DNA of 64,000 nucleotides from contig NZ_JABXKH010000054.1 in assembly GCF_017115105.1 (NCBI RefSeq), positions 1 to 64,000 on the forward strand, written 5' to 3'. The position numbers were made by a program, and so were the translations under genes. This DNA comes from Nostoc sp. NMS2 (lineage in GTDB: Bacteria > Cyanobacteriota > Cyanobacteriia > Cyanobacteriales > Nostocaceae). This document shows, in pieces, positions 62,448-64,000 of this stretch; the stretch's first letter is position 1, and each line of letters opens with the position of its first letter. The notes beneath the pieces are model-generated. The model worked only from the letters and a program-made list of their open reading frames with translations, searched no databases and was not told the origin of the DNA.

Positions 62448-64000
62448 CTAAAACACGATAATCGCCCACATACTAGCTCCCAAAGCGATCGCTGCTAAGT
62501 GTTGCTGTATGAGTGTACGCACTGGTTGCTTGGCAATCTTTTGCGTTAATAACATAGTCATCAACACTGATAAAATTATCGTTGCACCTTGCAAAAAGGC
62601 AATCACAGCCGGGTGAGCAACCAATATTGGCAATTGTTCGCCACCCAAACCAAAAGTAGCAAAGGTAACAGGTAAAATCCGCCCACCTTCGCCTAAGCCC
62701 AAACGCAGATAATGAGCCAAGTTCCCACCCAATACCAATGGTAAATAGCCATAAGCAAGTTCTACAAATGATTTTGGCTTCCGGTTAAAATTCAACAATT
62801 TCAGCAAGCCATAAGCCCCAAAGGTAAATATTGCTGGGATAATTAACACTAGCAGTGATAATCCCAAGTGCAGCCAAAACTGAGCTAAATCCAGTTGTAA
62901 CCCCAACCAAGATTGCAATTCTGGCAAGCGATGCAGATATATTCCACCCAACAGCAAAAACAATAATGCTACTTCATAAGTGCGGGGTACATGAGTTGTC
63001 CACAGTTCAATTCCAGGGGGACGCAAGTTGAATTCGACGGAACGATGGGGACAGGCTTTAAGGCAAGTCATGCACAGTACGCAATCTCTGTTATCTTCTA
63101 ACTGCGCTGGGTGGGAGTATAAAGGACATCCGTTCGTTTCCATACCTTCGCCCTTTTGTGGCCCACCCTTATAGCACTGATATGTGGTACAACTGGCAGA
63201 ACATATCCCTTGCTGGGCGCGAAGTTCCGTCATTGAGAGTTTGGCAAATAAACCATTCATCCCACCAATGGGGCACAGATACCGACACCAAAATCGCCGT
63301 TCAAAAATGGCGGAGAAAATCATTGCCCCTGCGGTAATTAACAGCAACAAACAAGCGCTGAGGTAAGCGGTATTTTCTAAATGCCAGAGTTCTTCCCATA
63401 AGAAAATTAGGGTGAATAAACCAAACATGAACCATCCGCCCCATTTCTCAGCTTGCTGTCTTGGCCAGCGTTTGAGTTGTCGCGGCCAGAGCCAGAGAGA
63501 TAACTTTTGGGTAATTTCGCCGTAAATCATGAAGGGACAAACAGAACACCAGATGCGTCCCAAAAAGGGAAAGAGAAATAAGAAGAAAGGCCACCACCAA
63601 GCCCAAAATAGATTTAATACAAAATTGCGATCGCGGGTTTGTGGCCCAATAAATAATACTGCAACGATGATTGCAAAAGCCGTTGCAGTAAAACCATAGT
63701 TAATGCGATCGGGCCACCAAGGACTACGTAAAAATCGCCGCAAACTAGGATAGGCATTTAACAGATTTACTCGAAATCGTTTTTTCTTCGTTTCGGCTGG
63801 CCAGAAAATTTCTTCTGTTAATTCATTAGCACCCTCTGCTTGCACGATCGCTCTTTCTACCAGATTTTTCAATTCCTTGAGGTTCCCAGGAAAATCATAA
63901 GACTGGAGGCGACGTAAAGCTTCTGGGGTAATGTGCGGTTTCGGAACGCCTCTAGAGCGTGTATAAAGACTGGTATAATATTCGACTTGTGTCTGAATAT
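62448..64000 (-). CDS. Fusion of sigma-54-activator-type AAA+ end with a membrane polyferredoxin (5' end outside window)
   Basis: The minus-strand frame is open from the window edge: YYTSLYTRSRGVPKPHITPE, ALRRLQSYDFPGNLKELKNL, VERAIVQAEGANEL. This matches the C-terminal end of the AAA+ domain of NtrC-type activators (normally YPWPGNVRELENLIERA). It is followed by a NapH/NosR-like membrane part with about seven helices, cysteine sites CSVCPFMIY and FWCRYLCPIGG, and a [4Fe-4S] motif CVLCMTCLKACP. Gene prediction limited to TTG 63872 would cut the AAA+ part wrongly. The protein may sense redox state or transfer electrons; its target is unknown. Confidence 0.85.
   Translation of the reverse strand, partial: IQTQVEYYTSLYTRSRGVPKPHITPEALRRLQSYDFPGNLKELKNLVERAIVQAEGANELTEEIFWPAETKKKRFRVNLLNAYPSLRRFLRSPWWPDRINYGFTATAFAIIVAVLFIGPQTRDRNFVLNLFWAWWWPFFLFLFPFLGRIWCSVCPFMIYGEITQKLSLWLWPRQLKRWPRQQAEKWGGWFMFGLFTLIFLWEELWHLENTAYLSACLLLLITAGAMIFSAIFERRFWCRYLCPIGGMNGLFAKLSMTELRAQQGICSASCTTYQCYKGGPQKGEGMETNGCPLYSHPAQLEDNRDCVLCMTCLKACPHRSVEFNLRPPGIELWTTHVPRTYEVALLFLLLGGIYLHRLPELQSWLGLQLDLAQFWLHLGLSLLVLIIPAIFTFGAYGLLKLLNFNRKPKSFVELAYGYLPLVLGGNLAHYLRLGLGEGGRILPVTFATFGLGGEQLPILVAHPAVIAFLQGATIILSVLMTMLLTQKIAKQPVRTLIQQHLAAIALGASMWAIIVF

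Overview
The window is chromosomal DNA of a cyanobacterium, most likely a filamentous heterocyst-forming member of the Nostocales. The evidence is dense HIP1 octamers (GCGATCGC), a cyanophycin synthetase/cyanophycinase pair, an adjacent Flv3-like/Flv1-like flavodiiron pair, a CpcS/CpeS-type phycobilin lyase, glycine-rich RRM protein, DUF2973/DUF2605 proteins, and intergenic regions packed with the short tandem heptamers (such as AAATGAC and TTTTAGA) and palindromic repeats typical of Nostoc genomes. No prophage, integrase, transposase gene or CRISPR array was seen.

Layout. 1-3.5 kb: edge repeats, a conserved hypothetical, a TumA/TumE-like toxin-antitoxin pair, a pentapeptide-repeat protein fused to RidA, and a Nudix hydrolase. 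3.7-11.2 kb: housekeeping genes malQ, a RodZ-like protein, an RluB-type pseudouridine synthase, a DUF2993 protein, cdsA, cbiT and a membrane Ser/Thr kinase. 11.6-14.2 kb: a restriction-modification island, with a PvuII-like N4-cytosine methyltransferase and a large Mrr-type nuclease with an N-terminal helical/DNA-binding-like part. 14.4-20.5 kb: tatA, cphA, cphB, trmD, ispF. 20.5-28.5 kb: a small nuclease-fold protein, a frameshifted PIN gene, two tandem oligopeptide-type binding lipoproteins, larB, argH, and a small basic protein. 29-35.3 kb: Nudix, alpha/beta hydrolase, coaX, and the flavodiiron pair. 35.4-43.1 kb: small proteins, RRM protein, phycobilin lyase and an RND efflux pair. 43.7-52.1 kb: surface and secreted functions, namely a PEP-CTERM-like protein, two glycosyltransferases, and a giant beta-helix/Calx-beta/RTX protein whose DUF4347 head is interrupted by a 73-bp repeat. 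52.2-56.7 kb: the translation/transcription block rplS, tRNA-Trp, secE, nusG, rplK, rplA, L10 leader, rplJ, rplL. 56.7-64 kb: a brnT remnant, DUF2973 and DUF2605 proteins, thrS, a secreted Arg/Asp/Asn repeat protein, an unknown, and the 3' part of a gene fusing a sigma-54-activator-type AAA+ end to a membrane polyferredoxin.

Most genes are single or paired units. Clear functional groupings are cphB-cphA (cyanophycin turnover), methyltransferase-nuclease, flv3-flv1, membrane fusion protein-RND pump, and the ribosomal block. The most informative unexplained signals are repeats. A 73-bp purine-rich palindromic repeat sits in the DUF4347 gene between 6-bp direct repeats, and its precise removal restores the reading frame. 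A roughly 180-bp TA-flanked inverted-repeat element occurs three times, and one copy forms the stop codon of the RND pump. Several dispersed hairpins keep their pairing through compensatory changes between copies.
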